Part shown: positions 7,944 through 17,644 of the stretch, in pieces
How the letters are laid out: each line of letters starts with the position of its first letter
Position numbering within the stretch: the first letter of the stretch is position 1
Assembly: GCF_000225825.1 (NCBI RefSeq)
Contig: NZ_AGBX01000008.1
Span: forward strand, 153,226-217,225
Direction: 5' to 3'
Origin: Brachybacterium squillarum M-6-3
GTDB taxonomy: Bacteria > Actinomycetota > Actinomycetes > Actinomycetales > Dermabacteraceae
Length of the DNA: 64,000 nt
Made by a program: the position numbers and the translations under genes
Notes under the pieces: generated by a model
Database searches by the model: none
What the model saw: only the letters and a program-made list of their open reading frames with translations
What the model was told of the DNA's origin: nothing

Positions 7944-9029
7944 TTAAACATTGAACCTGAATTCAACGACGTCCCCGTCGCGCATGACGTAGTCCTTGCC
8001 CTCCATGCGCACCTGGCCGCGGGACTTGGCCTCGGCCATGGTGCCGGCGTCGACGAGGTGGTCGTAGGAGACGATCTCGGCCTTGATGAAGCCGCGCTCG
8101 AAGTCGGTGTGGATGACGCCTGCGGCCTGCGGGGCGGTGGCGCCCTGCGGGATGGTCCAGGCGCGGGACTCCTTCGGGCCGGCGGTGAGGTAGGTCTGCA
8201 GGCCCAGGGTGTCGAAGCCGACGCGGGCCAGCTGGTCGAGGCCCGACTCCTCCTGGCCGGTGGACTCGAGCATCTCGGCGGCCTCCTCGGCGTCGAGCTC
8301 GATCAGCTCGGCCTCGAACTTCGCGTCCAGGAAGATCGCCTCGGCGGGGGCGACCAGCTCGCGCAGCTGCTGTTGCATGGCGGTGTCGGCGAGGCCGTCC
8401 TCGTCGGTGTTGAAGACGTAGATGAAGGGCTTGGCGGTCATCAGCTGCAGCTCGCGCAGGGCGGCCACGTCGATCCCGGCCTTGGTGGCGCCCTGGTAGA
8501 GGGTGACGCCCTCGCCGAGCAGCTCGAGCGCCTTCTGGGCGTTCTCGATGACGGCGGAGTCGACCAGGCCGCGCTTGGCGTCCTTCTCGAGCCGCGGCAG
8601 GGCGTTCTCGAGGGTCTGCAGGTCGGCGAGGATCAGCTCGGTGGAGATGGTCTCCATGTCCCCGGCGGGGGTCTCGGAGCCGGGCACGCGGGTCACGTCC
8701 GGGTCGGAGAAGGCGCGGGTGACCTGGCAGATCGCGTCGGCCTCGCGGATGTTGGCGAGGAACTTGTTACCCAGGCCCTCGCCCTCGCTGGCGCCCTTGA
8801 CGATTCCGGCGATGTCCACGAACGACACGGTGGCGGGCACCGTCTTCTCGCTGTGGAACATCTCGGCGAGGGTGCCGAGCCGCGGGTCGGGCAGCGGGAC
8901 CACGCCGACGTTGGGGTCGATCGTCGCGAACGGATAGTTCGCGGCGAGCACCTCCGCGCGGGTCAGGGCGTTGAACAGGGTGGACTTGCCGACGTTGGGC
9001 AGTCCGACGATTCCGATAGTGAGAGCCAC
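7944..9029 (-). CDS. ychF: Redox-regulated ATPase YchF (Obg-like, OLA1 family)
   Basis: YchF is a ribosome-associated P-loop NTPase of the Obg class that prefers ATP and is linked to stress responses. The protein has 361 residues, the family norm. Motif G1 is GLPNVGKS (8-15), the G3-like segment reads DIAGIVKGASEGEGLGNKFL, and the G4 position reads FNTDED in place of NKxD, as expected for this branch. The C-terminal TGS domain ends in EFRFNV. The start is GTG. It is the first core gene to the right of the island, with its 3' end facing it. Confidence 0.95.
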   Translation of the reverse strand: MALTIGIVGLPNVGKSTLFNALTRAEVLAANYPFATIDPNVGVVPLPDPRLGTLAEMFHSEKTVPATVSFVDIAGIVKGASEGEGLGNKFLANIREADAICQVTRAFSDPDVTRVPGSETPAGDMETISTELILADLQTLENALPRLEKDAKRGLVDSAVIENAQKALELLGEGVTLYQGATKAGIDVAALRELQLMTAKPFIYVFNTDEDGLADTAMQQQLRELVAPAEAIFLDAKFEAELIELDAEEAAEMLESTGQEESGLDQLARVGFDTLGLQTYLTAGPKESRAWTIPQGATAPQAAGVIHTDFERGFIKAEIVSYDHLVDAGTMAEAKSRGQVRMEGKDYVMRDGDVVEFRFNV

Positions 9030-9121
9030 GGTGGGCGATTCTACGGGCCGGGACCGACGGACGGGCCCGGGCGGGGCGGGATCCGCGCATGCGGCGCCTC
9101 ACAGCCCGGGCCCGGGGCCGC

Positions 9122-9781
9122 TCAGGAGGCGACGGTGAAGCGGGCCCGGTGGTGGGCGGGCCGCTCGATCTCGTCGACGACGGCGATCGCGAGGTCGGCG
9201 CCGGAGATGAAGGACTGGCCGTCCTCGTCGGCGAGCAGCACGTCGTCGCCGACCCGGTAGTCGCCGGTGCGCTCGCCCGGGGCGAAGGCGCCGAAGCCGG
9301 CGGCGGGGCTGAGGAAGAACCAGTCCAGCTCGTCCCCGCGGTCGCGGAGGTCGTCGAGCACGGCGTCGAGCTCGCGGGCCTCGTCGGCGAAGGCCTCGGG
9401 GAACTCAGGGGTGTCCACCAGCTTCGGGCCGCCCTCGGCGACATGCAGGGACCCGGCGCCACCGATCACGCCGAGGCGTGCCCCGGCCTGCCGGGCGGCG
9501 TCGGCAAGTGCGGCGTAGCGGGCGCGCAGCACGCCCTGGCCGGCGAGATCGCCGCGGGGGCTGCTGGTGGCGATGACGACGTCGGCGCCCTCGACAAGCG
9601 CGGCGAGCGCATCGGCATAGTCCTCGCCGCCGAGGTCGAGCACGCGGTGCTCGGCGCCGTCGGGCAGGGATGCGGGGGCGGTGCGAGAGGCGGCGAGCAC
9701 CTGGTGGCCGCGGGCGGCGGCCTCCTGGACGATGTGGCCTCCGGCGTAGCCGGTTCCTCCGAGGACGACGATGCGGGACAT
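9122..9781 (-). CDS. NAD(P)-binding Rossmann-fold protein, NmrA/SDR-like
   Basis: The protein has 219 residues and begins MSRIVVLGGTGYAGGHIVQE, a GxxGxxG dinucleotide-binding loop of the atypical short-chain reductase/NmrA group. SSPRGD and IGGAGSL segments follow. Relatives are often NAD(P)H-dependent quinone or flavin reductases or redox sensors. The substrate cannot be told from sequence. It is divergent from an HxlR-family regulator with two GGTAACC sites between them, so it is probably regulated by that protein. Confidence 0.8.
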   Translation of the reverse strand: MSRIVVLGGTGYAGGHIVQEAAARGHQVLAASRTAPASLPDGAEHRVLDLGGEDYADALAALVEGADVVIATSSPRGDLAGQGVLRARYAALADAARQAGARLGVIGGAGSLHVAEGGPKLVDTPEFPEAFADEARELDAVLDDLRDRGDELDWFFLSPAAGFGAFAPGERTGDYRVGDDVLLADEDGQSFISGADLAIAVVDEIERPAHHRARFTVAS

Positions 9782-9858
9782 GGGGTCTCCTTCCGGGACG
9801 GCGGGGCCGTCCGACGATGACTGTCCACGATCTGCCGTGGACCTCGACAGTCACTGTA

Positions 9859-9901
9859 GGTAACCTTGTCACCGATGGGAAGTAGGCACTTTCCGGTAAC
9901 C
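9859..9901. promoter_or_regulatory. Candidate HxlR operator region
   Basis: In the 151-bp divergent intergenic region the palindrome GGTAACC occurs at 9859-9865 and again at 9895-9901, 36 bp apart. Between them GGAAGT-n4-ACTTTCC (about 9879-9895) forms an imperfect dyad. HxlR-type regulators commonly bind such dyads near their own divergent promoter. Direct sequence observation, function inferred. Confidence 0.5.
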
Positions 9902-9932
9902 ATCCTTTCCGGTATCCACCCAGGAGGCCCCG

Positions 9933-10295
9933 ATGGACCCCGTGCTCGTGTACAGCCCGTACGCCTCCGACTGCCCCTCCCGGCAGCTGCTGGACCGCAT
10001 CGGCGACCGCTGGACCGTGCTGATCATCGGCTCCCTCGAAGAGGGCCCGCTGCGCTTCTCGGAGCTCCGCCGCCGGGTGGAGGGCATCTCCCAGAAGATG
10101 CTCACCCAGACGCTGCGCTCCCTGGAGACCGACGGACTGGTCACCCGCACCGTGTTCGCGGAGATCCCGCCGCGGGTGCAGTACGAACTCTCCCCGCTCG
10201 GCCGCAGCCTGCTGGAGCCGCTGGGCGCCCTGACCCGCTGGGCCACGGAGCACATGGACGAGGTGCGGGCCGCACGGGGCACCCTCGCTTCCTGA
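9933..10295 (+). CDS. HxlR-family winged-helix transcriptional regulator
   Basis: This 120-residue protein carries the HxlR winged helix at about 15-105: a cysteine just before the domain ([12 protein letters not shown]), then [22 protein letters not shown] and [19 protein letters not shown]. HxlR proteins often sense electrophiles or quinones, in several cases through the N-terminal cysteine, here Cys14. The start ATG follows CAGGAGG. Its divergent partner is an NAD(P)-binding protein, which fits a detoxification pair. Confidence 0.9.
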   Translation: MDPVLVYSPYASDCPSRQLLDRIGDRWTVLIIGSLEEGPLRFSELRRRVEGISQKMLTQTLRSLETDGLVTRTVFAEIPPRVQYELSPLGRSLLEPLGALTRWATEHMDEVRAARGTLAS

Positions 10296-10364
10296 TCACT
10301 CCCCCATCGCTGCCCGGCGGCGCGCTGCGGCTCGTTCGTCGGACCCCCGTGATGTGCTTCCCGC

Positions 10365-11660
10365 ATGGACGCCCTCACCGTCATCCTCATCCTCCTCACC
10401 GGGCTGCTGCTCGGTGCCGCCCTCGGTGCGACCGGCGGGGTGCTGGTGATGCGGGAGCGCCACCGCACGCAGCTCTCCCGGCAGGGCGGCCAGGCCGAGT
10501 CCTCGCGAGCCCTGATGGACCTCGCCGGCGAGCGCTTCGAGCGGGACACCTCCCGACGTGAGGCCACCGACCAGGCGCGGGACGCGCAGCTGCAGCGCAC
10601 CCTCGCACCGATCAGCGCCTCCCTCGGCCAGGTGGAGCAGGCCCTGGCGCGCACCGAGCAGCTGCGCGCCCGCTCCGAGGGGATGCTGCGCCAGCACCTC
10701 GGGGACCTCGCCGAACGCACCGACCGCCTCGACCAGGGCACCCACGCCCTCACCGCGGCCCTGCGCTCCCCCACCGCCCGCGGCCGCTGGGGCGAGGTGC
10801 AGCTGCGCCGCATCGTGGAGGCCGCCGGGATGCTCGAGCACGTCGACTTCACCGAGCAGCTCGCCGGCTCGCGCGCCGACGGGGAGAAGGGCCAGCGCCC
10901 GGACCTGGTGGTGCACCTGTCCGGGGACCGCCGGGTGGTGCTGGATGCGAAGGCCCCGATGGACGCCTACCTCGACGCCACCGAGGAGACCGACCCCGAG
11001 CGCGCCGCCGCTCGCCGCCGTGCCCACGCCAAGGCCCTGCGCGGCCACGTGGACACCATCGCCGGGAAGGCCTACTGGAAGGGCCTCGGCGACTCCCCCG
11101 AGTTCACGGTGCTGTTCGTGCCCAGCGACGGGGTGCTCGCCGCGGCCCTGGAATCCGATCCCGGCCTGCTCGAGCACGCCTTCGCGAAGGAGGTCGTGAT
11201 CGCCTCCCCCGCCACGCTGATGGCGCTGCTGCGCACCGTCGCCCACACCTGGCGCACCGACGCCCTGAACCGCGACGCCCGCGCCGTGCTCGAGGCCGGC
11301 CGGGAGCTGCACCACCGGCTGGGCACCTTCGGCGGGCACCTGGGCAAGGTGGGCCGCTCCCTGGACTCCTCGGTCGCCGCCTACAACGAGGCGGTCGGGT
11401 CCCTGCAGTCGCGGGTGATGGTCTCCGCGCGCCGCTTCGAGGACCTGGGGCTCACCGGCACGCCGCTCCCCGAGCCCGAGCAGCTCACCCGACGGGCCCG
11501 CACCCTCCGGGCGACTGAACCGGACGAGGCCGACCCGCGCCAGGTCGGGCCGGACGAGGTCGAGCAGGCCCTGACCGAGCCCGTCGAGCAGGAGATCGCC
11601 GACCTCGCCGCCGGGGATGCCGCCGCGCGCGGCGAGCAGGAGGGTCGCCATGCCGGCTGA
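10365..11660 (+). CDS. rmuC: DNA recombination protein RmuC
   Basis: RmuC has a nuclease-like core and limits inversion-type recombination between short repeats in E. coli. The protein has 431 residues. An N-terminal hydrophobic helix (about 4-25) probably anchors it in the membrane. A coiled-coil-rich region (about 30-125) and the RmuC domain (about 135-380, with RGRWGEVQLRRIVEAAGM and VVLDAKAPMDAYL) follow. It lies upstream of xseA on the same strand, a sensible DNA-processing neighbourhood. No clear ribosome-binding site precedes the ATG. Confidence 0.92.
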   Translation: MDALTVILILLTGLLLGAALGATGGVLVMRERHRTQLSRQGGQAESSRALMDLAGERFERDTSRREATDQARDAQLQRTLAPISASLGQVEQALARTEQLRARSEGMLRQHLGDLAERTDRLDQGTHALTAALRSPTARGRWGEVQLRRIVEAAGMLEHVDFTEQLAGSRADGEKGQRPDLVVHLSGDRRVVLDAKAPMDAYLDATEETDPERAAARRRAHAKALRGHVDTIAGKAYWKGLGDSPEFTVLFVPSDGVLAAALESDPGLLEHAFAKEVVIASPATLMALLRTVAHTWRTDALNRDARAVLEAGRELHHRLGTFGGHLGKVGRSLDSSVAAYNEAVGSLQSRVMVSARRFEDLGLTGTPLPEPEQLTRRARTLRATEPDEADPRQVGPDEVEQALTEPVEQEIADLAAGDAAARGEQEGRHAG

Positions 11661-11726
11661 GCAGTCCGGGCAGCCCCGTGAGGACCCGCGTCCCGATCCG
11701 ATCCGCGACCGTGCCAGAGTGGAGCC

Positions 11727-13064
11727 ATGACCCCGCCCGAGAACCCCGGCGAGCAGCCCGGCGACGGCCCCGACGCGAACGGCGCCCCCGGCGCGCGCCC
11801 CGCGCTCGCGGCGACCGCCGCGGAGACCACCCCGGAGAACCCCTGGCCGCTGCGGCAGCTCTCGGTGAAGGTCGGCGAGTACGTCGCGCGCATGTCCCCG
11901 ATCTGGGTCGAGGGCGAGATCGTGCAGCTCAACCGCCGCCCCGGCTCGGGGCTGTCCTTCATGACCCTGCGTGACGTCGACGTGGACATGTCCTTCTCCG
12001 TGCCGGTGCGCGAGCACGTGCTGCGGCGCCTGCCCGTCGAACCCGTCGCCGGGGCCCGGGTGGTGGTGCACGCCAAGCCGACCTTCTGGACCAAGCGCGG
12101 CAGCCTGCAGCTCGAGGCCGACGACCTCCGCCCCGTCGGGCTCGGGGAGCTGCTGGCGCGGCTGGAGCAGCTCAAACGGGTGCTGGCCGCCGAGGGACTG
12201 TTCGAGGCCTCCCGCAAGCAGCCGCTGCCCTTCCTGCCCCGCACCGTCGGCCTGATCTGCGGCCGCGAGTCCGCCGCGGAGCGGGACGTGGTCGTCAACG
12301 CCCGTCGCCGCTGGCCCGCCGTGCGCTTCGAGATCCGCGAGGTCGCCGTGCAGGGCACCAAGGCCGTCCGCGAGGTCTCCGCCGCCCTGAAGGAGCTGGA
12401 CGCCGACCCGGAGGTCGACGTCATCATCATCTCCCGCGGCGGCGGCTCCCTCGAGGACCTGCTGCCGTTCTCCGACGAGCAGCTCACCCGCCTGGTCGCC
12501 GCCGCACGCACCCCGATCGTCTCCGCGATCGGGCACGAGGTCGACACCCCGCTGATCGACCTCGCCGCCGACGTGCGCGCCTCCACCCCCACCGACGCCG
12601 CCAAACGGGTGGTGCCCGACATCCAGGCCGAGCTGGAGCAGCTCACGCTCGGCCGCACCCGGCTGCGGAGTGCGATCCGCACCCGGCTGGAGCGGGAGCA
12701 GGCGACCCTCGACGCGATCCGTTCGCGGCCCGTGATGGATCAGCCCGAGAGCATCCTCGCCGCGCCCGCCGAGGAGGTCCGCGCCCGCATCGCGCTGGCC
12801 CGCACCCTGATCGGCTCGCGGCTGGACCGCGCCCACGACCAGGTCGACCACCTGGCCCGGCAGGTGCGGGCGCTCAGCCCCCTGGCCACGCTGGAGCGCG
12901 GCTACGCCGTGGTGCAGACCCCCGAGGGCGGCATCATCCGCGAGCCCAGGGCCACCACGTCCGGCGAGGCGCTCTCGGTGCGGGTCGCCGGGGGCCGCTT
13001 CGGCGTCACCCGCACCGAGCACGACCCCTACATCCCGCCGACCGACCCCGAGGAGACCGTATGA
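11727..13064 (+). CDS. xseA: Exodeoxyribonuclease VII large subunit
   Basis: With XseB this degrades single-stranded DNA to acid-soluble fragments in both directions. The protein has 445 residues. An N-terminal OB-fold lies at about 35-135 (WVEGEIVQLNRRPGSGLSFM), followed by the catalytic domain with VDVIIISRGGGSLEDLLPFSDE and VSAIGHEVDTPLIDLAADVRASTPTDAA. The ATG follows GGAG at a short distance. It overlaps xseB by 4 bp (ATGA). Confidence 0.96.
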   Translation: MTPPENPGEQPGDGPDANGAPGARPALAATAAETTPENPWPLRQLSVKVGEYVARMSPIWVEGEIVQLNRRPGSGLSFMTLRDVDVDMSFSVPVREHVLRRLPVEPVAGARVVVHAKPTFWTKRGSLQLEADDLRPVGLGELLARLEQLKRVLAAEGLFEASRKQPLPFLPRTVGLICGRESAAERDVVVNARRRWPAVRFEIREVAVQGTKAVREVSAALKELDADPEVDVIIISRGGGSLEDLLPFSDEQLTRLVAAARTPIVSAIGHEVDTPLIDLAADVRASTPTDAAKRVVPDIQAELEQLTLGRTRLRSAIRTRLEREQATLDAIRSRPVMDQPESILAAPAEEVRARIALARTLIGSRLDRAHDQVDHLARQVRALSPLATLERGYAVVQTPEGGIIREPRATTSGEALSVRVAGGRFGVTRTEHDPYIPPTDPEETV

Positions 13065-13369
13065 GCCCCCGTTCCGCCGCCCAGGACACCCCCGAGACGG
13101 CCGAGGACGCCACGACCCCCGCGGTGACGCCCGCCGAGGGCGGCACCGAACTGCCCGCCGACATCGCCTCCCTCAGCTACGAGGCCGCCCGCGACCAGCT
13201 CGTCGAGGTCGTGCGCCGGCTCGAGTCCGGCCAGGGCGGGCTCGAGGACTCGATCGCCCAGTGGGAGCGCGGGGAGATGCTCGCCCGCCGCTGCCAGCAG
13301 TGGCTCGACGGTGCCCGCGAGCGGCTGGACGCGGCCGTCGCCGCGCGCCGGGAGGACGGGGAGGGCTGA
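13061..13369 (+). CDS. xseB: Exodeoxyribonuclease VII small subunit
   Basis: This is the small partner of XseA, several copies of which join the large subunit. The protein has 102 residues. The XseB helical hairpin lies at about 35-95 (LSYEAARDQLVEVVRRLESG, LEDSIAQWERGEMLARRCQ). An unusually long Thr/Pro/Glu-rich N-terminal tail of about 30 residues precedes it. The start overlaps the xseA stop. Confidence 0.95.
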   Translation: MSPRSAAQDTPETAEDATTPAVTPAEGGTELPADIASLSYEAARDQLVEVVRRLESGQGGLEDSIAQWERGEMLARRCQQWLDGARERLDAAVAARREDGEG

Positions 13370-13415
13370 GCCACCCGCACCTCCGCGGTTCTCGCCGGCA
13401 GACCGCGTCCCGCGC

Positions 13416-14072
13416 TCAGTCCAGCGAGGCGATCGCGGCCTCCATCAGCTCGCGCAGTTCGGCGTCCTCCACGTCGCCGTGCACGAGGATCCCCCAGCCC
13501 TCGCCCTGGCAGGACATACCGCGACGGGTCTGCCCCTCGGTCTCGGAGCTGAGCACCTGGCAGTCGGCGCCGTCGATCGTCGTCTCCATCTCGACCACGG
13601 TGCCGGGCAGCGCCGCCGAGAGCATCGGGGCGCCCACCTCGGCCTGCTCCTCCAGGGCGATCAGCGATCCGGAGGGCGCCGTGTACTCGATCTCCCAGGA
13701 GGCGGGATCGGCCGCGGACAGTCGCGCCTCGCGGGCTGTCCACTCCGCCCCCAGCGCCGGATCGGCCACCGGGAAGTCCACGGCGTCGCGGGCGCGCTCG
13801 GCGCTCTCGGCGACGTTCAGCTGCGAGGTCTCCGGCACCTCCCGCCCCAGGTCGGTGCCCACCCCGAAGAAGGCGACGGCCGCCGCGGCGACGCCGACCA
13901 TGATCACCACGAGCGCCCACACCATGTTCCGCACCGAGGTGTTGCGACGGTTGGGCAGCTCGTAGGACGAGCGGGGGGCCTGCTCCGCAGCGGTCTCCAC
14001 AGCGGGCTGGGGCGACGGGATGGAGGACTCTGGCGCGGCCTGCGGCTCGGCCTGCTCGTGCTGGGTGGGCAT
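13416..14072 (-). CDS. DUF4245 family membrane-anchored protein
   Basis: This is an actinobacterial protein of unknown function. It has 218 residues: a disordered Gln/Pro/Glu-rich cytoplasmic start (1-40), one membrane helix (about 50-72, MVWALVVIMVGVAAAAVAFFG) and an extracytoplasmic DUF4245 domain with WTAREARLS, WEIEYTAPSG and two cysteines (DCQVLSSE, MSCQGEGW) that could pair. The ATG at 14072 has GGGA about 11 nt upstream. An ATG at 14081 is also in frame but lies too close to it. Its place beside xseB and near fumarase matches M. tuberculosis (Rv1100 region), supporting the family call. Confidence 0.8.
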   Translation of the reverse strand: MPTQHEQAEPQAAPESSIPSPQPAVETAAEQAPRSSYELPNRRNTSVRNMVWALVVIMVGVAAAAVAFFGVGTDLGREVPETSQLNVAESAERARDAVDFPVADPALGAEWTAREARLSAADPASWEIEYTAPSGSLIALEEQAEVGAPMLSAALPGTVVEMETTIDGADCQVLSSETEGQTRRGMSCQGEGWGILVHGDVEDAELRELMEAAIASLD

Positions 14073-14127
14073 GGACAACATTGTCCCGCGTGTTGGCCCC
14101 TCCCGGGAAACCTGCGATGATCGACGG

Positions 14128-15039
14128 GTGAGCGCGAAATTTCTCATCGTCGGAGAGGCCCTGATCGACATCGTCGTCGAGCAGGACGGCAGCAGGTCCG
14201 AGCACCCCGGCGGTTCCCCCCTGAACGTGGCGGTCGCCCTGGGCCGCCTGGACCACGAGTCCCACCTCCTGACCCGGATCGGCAGCGACGCCCGCGGCGA
14301 CGCCATCCGCGAGCACGTGGAGCACTCGCACGTGGTCCTGACCCCCGGCAGCGTGATGGACGTGGCCACCTCCACCGCGGAGGCCACCCTGAACGCGGAG
14401 GGCGCCGCCACCTACACCTTCGACCTGGTGTGGGACCCGGACGACTCCGGCCTGCCCGACGCGGTGGACGCCGTGCACACCTCCTCCATCGCCGCGGTGA
14501 TGGACAAGGGTGCCGCCACCGTCGCGGACGTGCTGCGCCGCTACCGCGATCAGTCCCTGATCAGCTACGACCCCAACGCCCGCCCCACCCTGATGGGCAC
14601 GCCCGAGGCGGTGCGCGGCGCGGTCGAGGAGAACATCGCGCTCAGCGACATCGTGAAGACCTCCGACGAGGACGTCGCCTGGCTGTACGGCACCGACGAC
14701 GTGGAGGACGTGGTCGCGTCCTGGCGAGAGCTGGGCCCCGCGATCACCGTGCTGACCCGCGGCGGCGAGGGCTCCGTGGGCTTCTCCGAGGGCGGCCGGG
14801 TGCAGGTCGCCCCCGTCTCGGTGGACGCCGTGGACAGCGTCGGCGCCGGGGACACCTTCTCCGCCGGCATCCTCGACGCCCTCGCCTTCCGCGACCTGCT
14901 GGGCGCCGGCAACCGCGAGGCGCTGCGCCACACCCCCTCCGACGACCTCGCGGCGATCCTCAAGCGCGCCTCGCGCCTGGCCGCCGTCACCGTCTCCCGG
15001 GCCGGGGCGAACCCGCCCTGGACCTCTGAGCTGGGCTGA
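14128..15039 (+). CDS. PfkB-family carbohydrate kinase (fructokinase-like)
   Basis: The protein has 303 residues and the ribokinase/PfkB fold: an N-terminal [10 protein letters not shown], substrate-binding [15 protein letters not shown], and a C-terminal ATP/catalytic motif [14 protein letters not shown] whose Asp is the base. The pattern is closest to fructokinases, but the sugar cannot be fixed from sequence. The GTG at 14128 begins the conserved domain directly. An earlier in-frame ATG would add an unrelated segment antisense to the DUF4245 gene. No ribosome-binding site is visible, so it may be leaderless. Confidence 0.85.
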   Translation: MSAKFLIVGEALIDIVVEQDGSRSEHPGGSPLNVAVALGRLDHESHLLTRIGSDARGDAIREHVEHSHVVLTPGSVMDVATSTAEATLNAEGAATYTFDLVWDPDDSGLPDAVDAVHTSSIAAVMDKGAATVADVLRRYRDQSLISYDPNARPTLMGTPEAVRGAVEENIALSDIVKTSDEDVAWLYGTDDVEDVVASWRELGPAITVLTRGGEGSVGFSEGGRVQVAPVSVDAVDSVGAGDTFSAGILDALAFRDLLGAGNREALRHTPSDDLAAILKRASRLAAVTVSRAGANPPWTSELG

Positions 15040-15045
15040 TCCGAG

Positions 15046-15066
15046 CCCGGGCCCGCCCGGCCCGGG
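15046..15066 (+). terminator. Candidate terminator after the PfkB kinase
   Basis: An 8-bp perfect stem, CCCGGGCC and GGCCCGGG with a 5-nt loop, begins 7 bases after the stop. No T-tract follows, which is common in high-GC actinomycetes. Confidence 0.5.
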
Positions 15067-15131
15067 ATCCGGCACCGCCCGCTCATCCTCCGCACCACCA
15101 CCCGCAGACCCGAAGCCAGGGAGGCTCCCCC

Positions 15132-16562
15132 ATGTCCCAGTCCACGCCCGCCGACGTCGCCGAGCAGGACGGTTACCGCATCGAGCACGACACCATGGGT
15201 GAGGTGCGTGTCCCGGCCTCGGCCCTGTACCGCGCGCAGACCCAGCGCGCCGTGGAGAACTTCCCGATCTCCGGGCAGGGCCTCGAACCGGCCCACGTGC
15301 ACGCCCTGGCGCAGGTGAAGAAGGCCGCGGCCCGCGCGAACCTCGAGCTCGGCGTGCTGGACGCGCAGATCGCGGAGGCCATCATCGCGGCGGCCGACGA
15401 GGTCATCGCCGGGGACCACGACGGCCAGTTCCCCGTGGACACCTACCAGACCGGCTCCGGCACCTCCTCGAACATGAACATGAACGAGGTGCTGGCGACG
15501 CTGGCCACCCGCCACGCCGCCGAGGGCGTGGACGTGCACCCCAACGACCACGTCAACGCCTCGCAGTCCTCCAACGACGTGTTCCCCACCTCGGTGCACG
15601 TCGCCGTCACCGCGGGCGTCGTCGAGCAGCTGCTGCCGGCCCTCGCCCACCTCGCCGAGTCCCTCGAGGCCAAGGCCGAGGCCTGGAAGACCGTCGTGAA
15701 GTCGGGCCGCACCCACCTGATGGACGCCACCCCCGTGACCCTCGGCCAGGAGTTCGGCGGCTACGCGGCCGCGGTCCGCTACGGCATCGAGCGCGTCGAG
15801 GCGGCCCTGCCGCGCACCGCCGAGGTCCCCCAGGGCGGCACCGCCGTCGGCACCGGCATCAACACCCCGCTGGGCTTCCCGCAGAAGGTCATCGCGAACC
15901 TCGCCGAGCAGACCTCCCTGCCCATCACCGAGGCCCGCAACCACTTCGAGGCGCAGTCCGCCCGCGACGGCCTGGTGGAGATGTCCGGGGCGCTGCGCAC
16001 CATCGCCGTGTCCCTCACCAAGATCTGCAACGACCTGCGCTGGATGGGCTCCGGCCCCAACACCGGCCTCGGCGAGATCGCGATCCCCGACCTGCAGCCC
16101 GGCTCCTCGATCATGCCCGGCAAGGTCAACCCGGTGATCCCGGAGGCCGTGCTGCAGGTGTGCGCGAAGGTGATCGGCAACGACGCGGCCGTGGCCTGGG
16201 GTGGCGCGCAGGGCGCCTTCGAGCTGAACGTGCAGATCCCGCTGATGGGCACGAGCCTGCTGGAATCGATCCGGCTGCTGGCCAACGCCTCCACCGTGCT
16301 GGCCGACAAGACCGTGGACGGCCTGGTGGCGAACGAGGACAAGGCCCGCTTCTACGCGGAGGCCAGCCCCTCGATCGTCACCCCGCTGAACAAGCTGATC
16401 GGCTACGAGAGCGCCGCGAAGATCGCCAAGCACGCCGTGGCCGAGCAGGTCTCCGTCCGCGAGGCGACGATCGCGCTGGGCTTCGTGGAGCGCGGGGAGC
16501 TCACCGAGGAGCAGCTCGACGCCGCCCTCGACGTGCTCTCGATGACCGCACCGAAGGCCTGA
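15132..16562 (+). CDS. fumC: Class II fumarate hydratase
   Basis: The enzyme interconverts fumarate and malate in the TCA cycle without an iron-sulfur cluster. The protein has 476 residues. The superfamily signature [10 protein letters not shown] lies at 324-333 with the catalytic serine in its mobile loop, and [17 protein letters not shown] is the substrate-binding stretch with the active-site histidine. The ATG follows AGGGAGG. It stands in its own transcription unit with a hairpin downstream. Confidence 0.96.
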   Translation: MSQSTPADVAEQDGYRIEHDTMGEVRVPASALYRAQTQRAVENFPISGQGLEPAHVHALAQVKKAAARANLELGVLDAQIAEAIIAAADEVIAGDHDGQFPVDTYQTGSGTSSNMNMNEVLATLATRHAAEGVDVHPNDHVNASQSSNDVFPTSVHVAVTAGVVEQLLPALAHLAESLEAKAEAWKTVVKSGRTHLMDATPVTLGQEFGGYAAAVRYGIERVEAALPRTAEVPQGGTAVGTGINTPLGFPQKVIANLAEQTSLPITEARNHFEAQSARDGLVEMSGALRTIAVSLTKICNDLRWMGSGPNTGLGEIAIPDLQPGSSIMPGKVNPVIPEAVLQVCAKVIGNDAAVAWGGAQGAFELNVQIPLMGTSLLESIRLLANASTVLADKTVDGLVANEDKARFYAEASPSIVTPLNKLIGYESAAKIAKHAVAEQVSVREATIALGFVERGELTEEQLDAALDVLSMTAPKA

Positions 16563-16575
16563 ACCCCTGGCCCCC

Positions 16576-16612
16576 GGGGCGCGCCGGGTCGCCGACATCG
16601 GCCCGGCGCCCC
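16576..16612 (+). terminator. Candidate terminator after fumC
   Basis: GGGGCGCGCCGGG and CCCGGCGCCCC pair with one bulged base around a 13-nt loop, starting 14 bases after the fumC stop. Confidence 0.5.
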
Positions 16613-16705
16613 GAGAGCCAGGAGGGAGCACTCCGCGCCCGTCCCCCGCGCGGCCCCCGTGGACACTCCCTGGACCCCGCCGCACCTGCCCGTCATGCTC
16701 GAACC

Positions 16706-17644
16706 ATGACCCGATCCCGGCCGGACCGGCCCACCGCCGAGGACTACGTCCGCTTCCTGCCGCCGGAACGACGCGCGCTCGCCCGGGGACCGGCCACCTC
16801 GGAGCACTGGACCTGGCGGGACCACCGGGTGCGCCTGCTGCGGCACCGGGATGCCGCAGCCCCGGCGCGGGTGCTGCTGGTCCACGGCGCGGGCGGCTAC
16901 AGCGAGGCGCTCTGGCCGGTCGCCGCGCAGTCCCTCGAGGCGGGCCTCGACCTCACCGCCGTGGACCTGCCGCTGTACGGGGACACCCGGAGCCCGGACC
17001 GCGGCGCGGTCCGCTACGACGACTGGGTGCACCTGCTCCAGGACCTCGTCGCCGCGGAGGACGACGGACGGCCACTGCTGCTGCTCGGCGCGAGCATGGG
17101 CGGGATGCTCGCGCTCGAGGCCGCCGTCGGGGCACACTCGGTCGCCGGGGTGCTGGTGACCTGCCTGCTCGACCCCGCCGACGCCGCCACCCGGGCCCGC
17201 CTGACGCGTCTCGGCCCCCTCGCGGGGCCCGGCCGGGCCCTCTCCGCCGTGCCCCTCCCACGGCTCCTGGATCGCCTCCCGCTCCCGATCGCCCAGATCG
17301 CACCGCTCGCGCGGATGAGCCGGGACCCGGCGCTCGGCGCGCTGTGCGCGCGCGATCCGCGGGGCGGGGGCGGCCGCGTCCCGCTCGGCTTCCTGCGGTC
17401 CTACCTCGGGTACCACCACCGGGGCCCGGAGCAGGTCCGGGTGCCGGTCGTGCTCGCCCACCCGGCCCGCGACACCTGGACGCCCCCGGAGCTGAGCGAA
17501 CGGGTCCTGGCGCGGGTGACGGGACCGACCCGCGCGGTGCGGCTCGACGAGTGCGGACACTTCCCGCTCGAGGAGCCGGGCCTCACCGCCCTGGTCGCGG
17601 AGATCAGGCGCCTCGCAGGCATCGCCACCTCGGACGCCCGCTGA
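16706..17644 (+). CDS. Alpha/beta-fold hydrolase
   Basis: The protein has 312 residues. VLLVHGAGGYSEALWPVAAQ gives the HG oxyanion motif, GASMGGMLALEA carries the nucleophile serine, a likely acid lies in HPARDTWTPPE and the histidine in DECGHFPLEEPG, so the triad is complete. It resembles serine hydrolases of the lysophospholipase/esterase type. The substrate is unknown. I chose the ATG at 16706, since the frame to its left runs antisense to nothing and within fumC. It converges with phoH across a strong hairpin. Confidence 0.85.
   Translation: MTRSRPDRPTAEDYVRFLPPERRALARGPATSEHWTWRDHRVRLLRHRDAAAPARVLLVHGAGGYSEALWPVAAQSLEAGLDLTAVDLPLYGDTRSPDRGAVRYDDWVHLLQDLVAAEDDGRPLLLLGASMGGMLALEAAVGAHSVAGVLVTCLLDPADAATRARLTRLGPLAGPGRALSAVPLPRLLDRLPLPIAQIAPLARMSRDPALGALCARDPRGGGGRVPLGFLRSYLGYHHRGPEQVRVPVVLAHPARDTWTPPELSERVLARVTGPTRAVRLDECGHFPLEEPGLTALVAEIRRLAGIATSDAR

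Noticed and set aside
7656..9260. 534-codon frame antisense to ychF
   Set aside because: ychF is certain on the other strand, and this frame shows the usual Gly/Leu/Val shadow composition.
10296..13022. 908-codon frame antisense to rmuC and xseA
   Set aside because: It crosses two well-supported genes on the other strand and is low-complexity Gly/Ala/Val/Gln-rich, as expected of a complementary frame.
16160..16705. Upstream extension of the alpha/beta hydrolase frame into fumC
   Set aside because: The extension is out of frame within fumC, Arg/Gly-rich and unlike any hydrolase; the ATG at 16706 starts the conserved protein.
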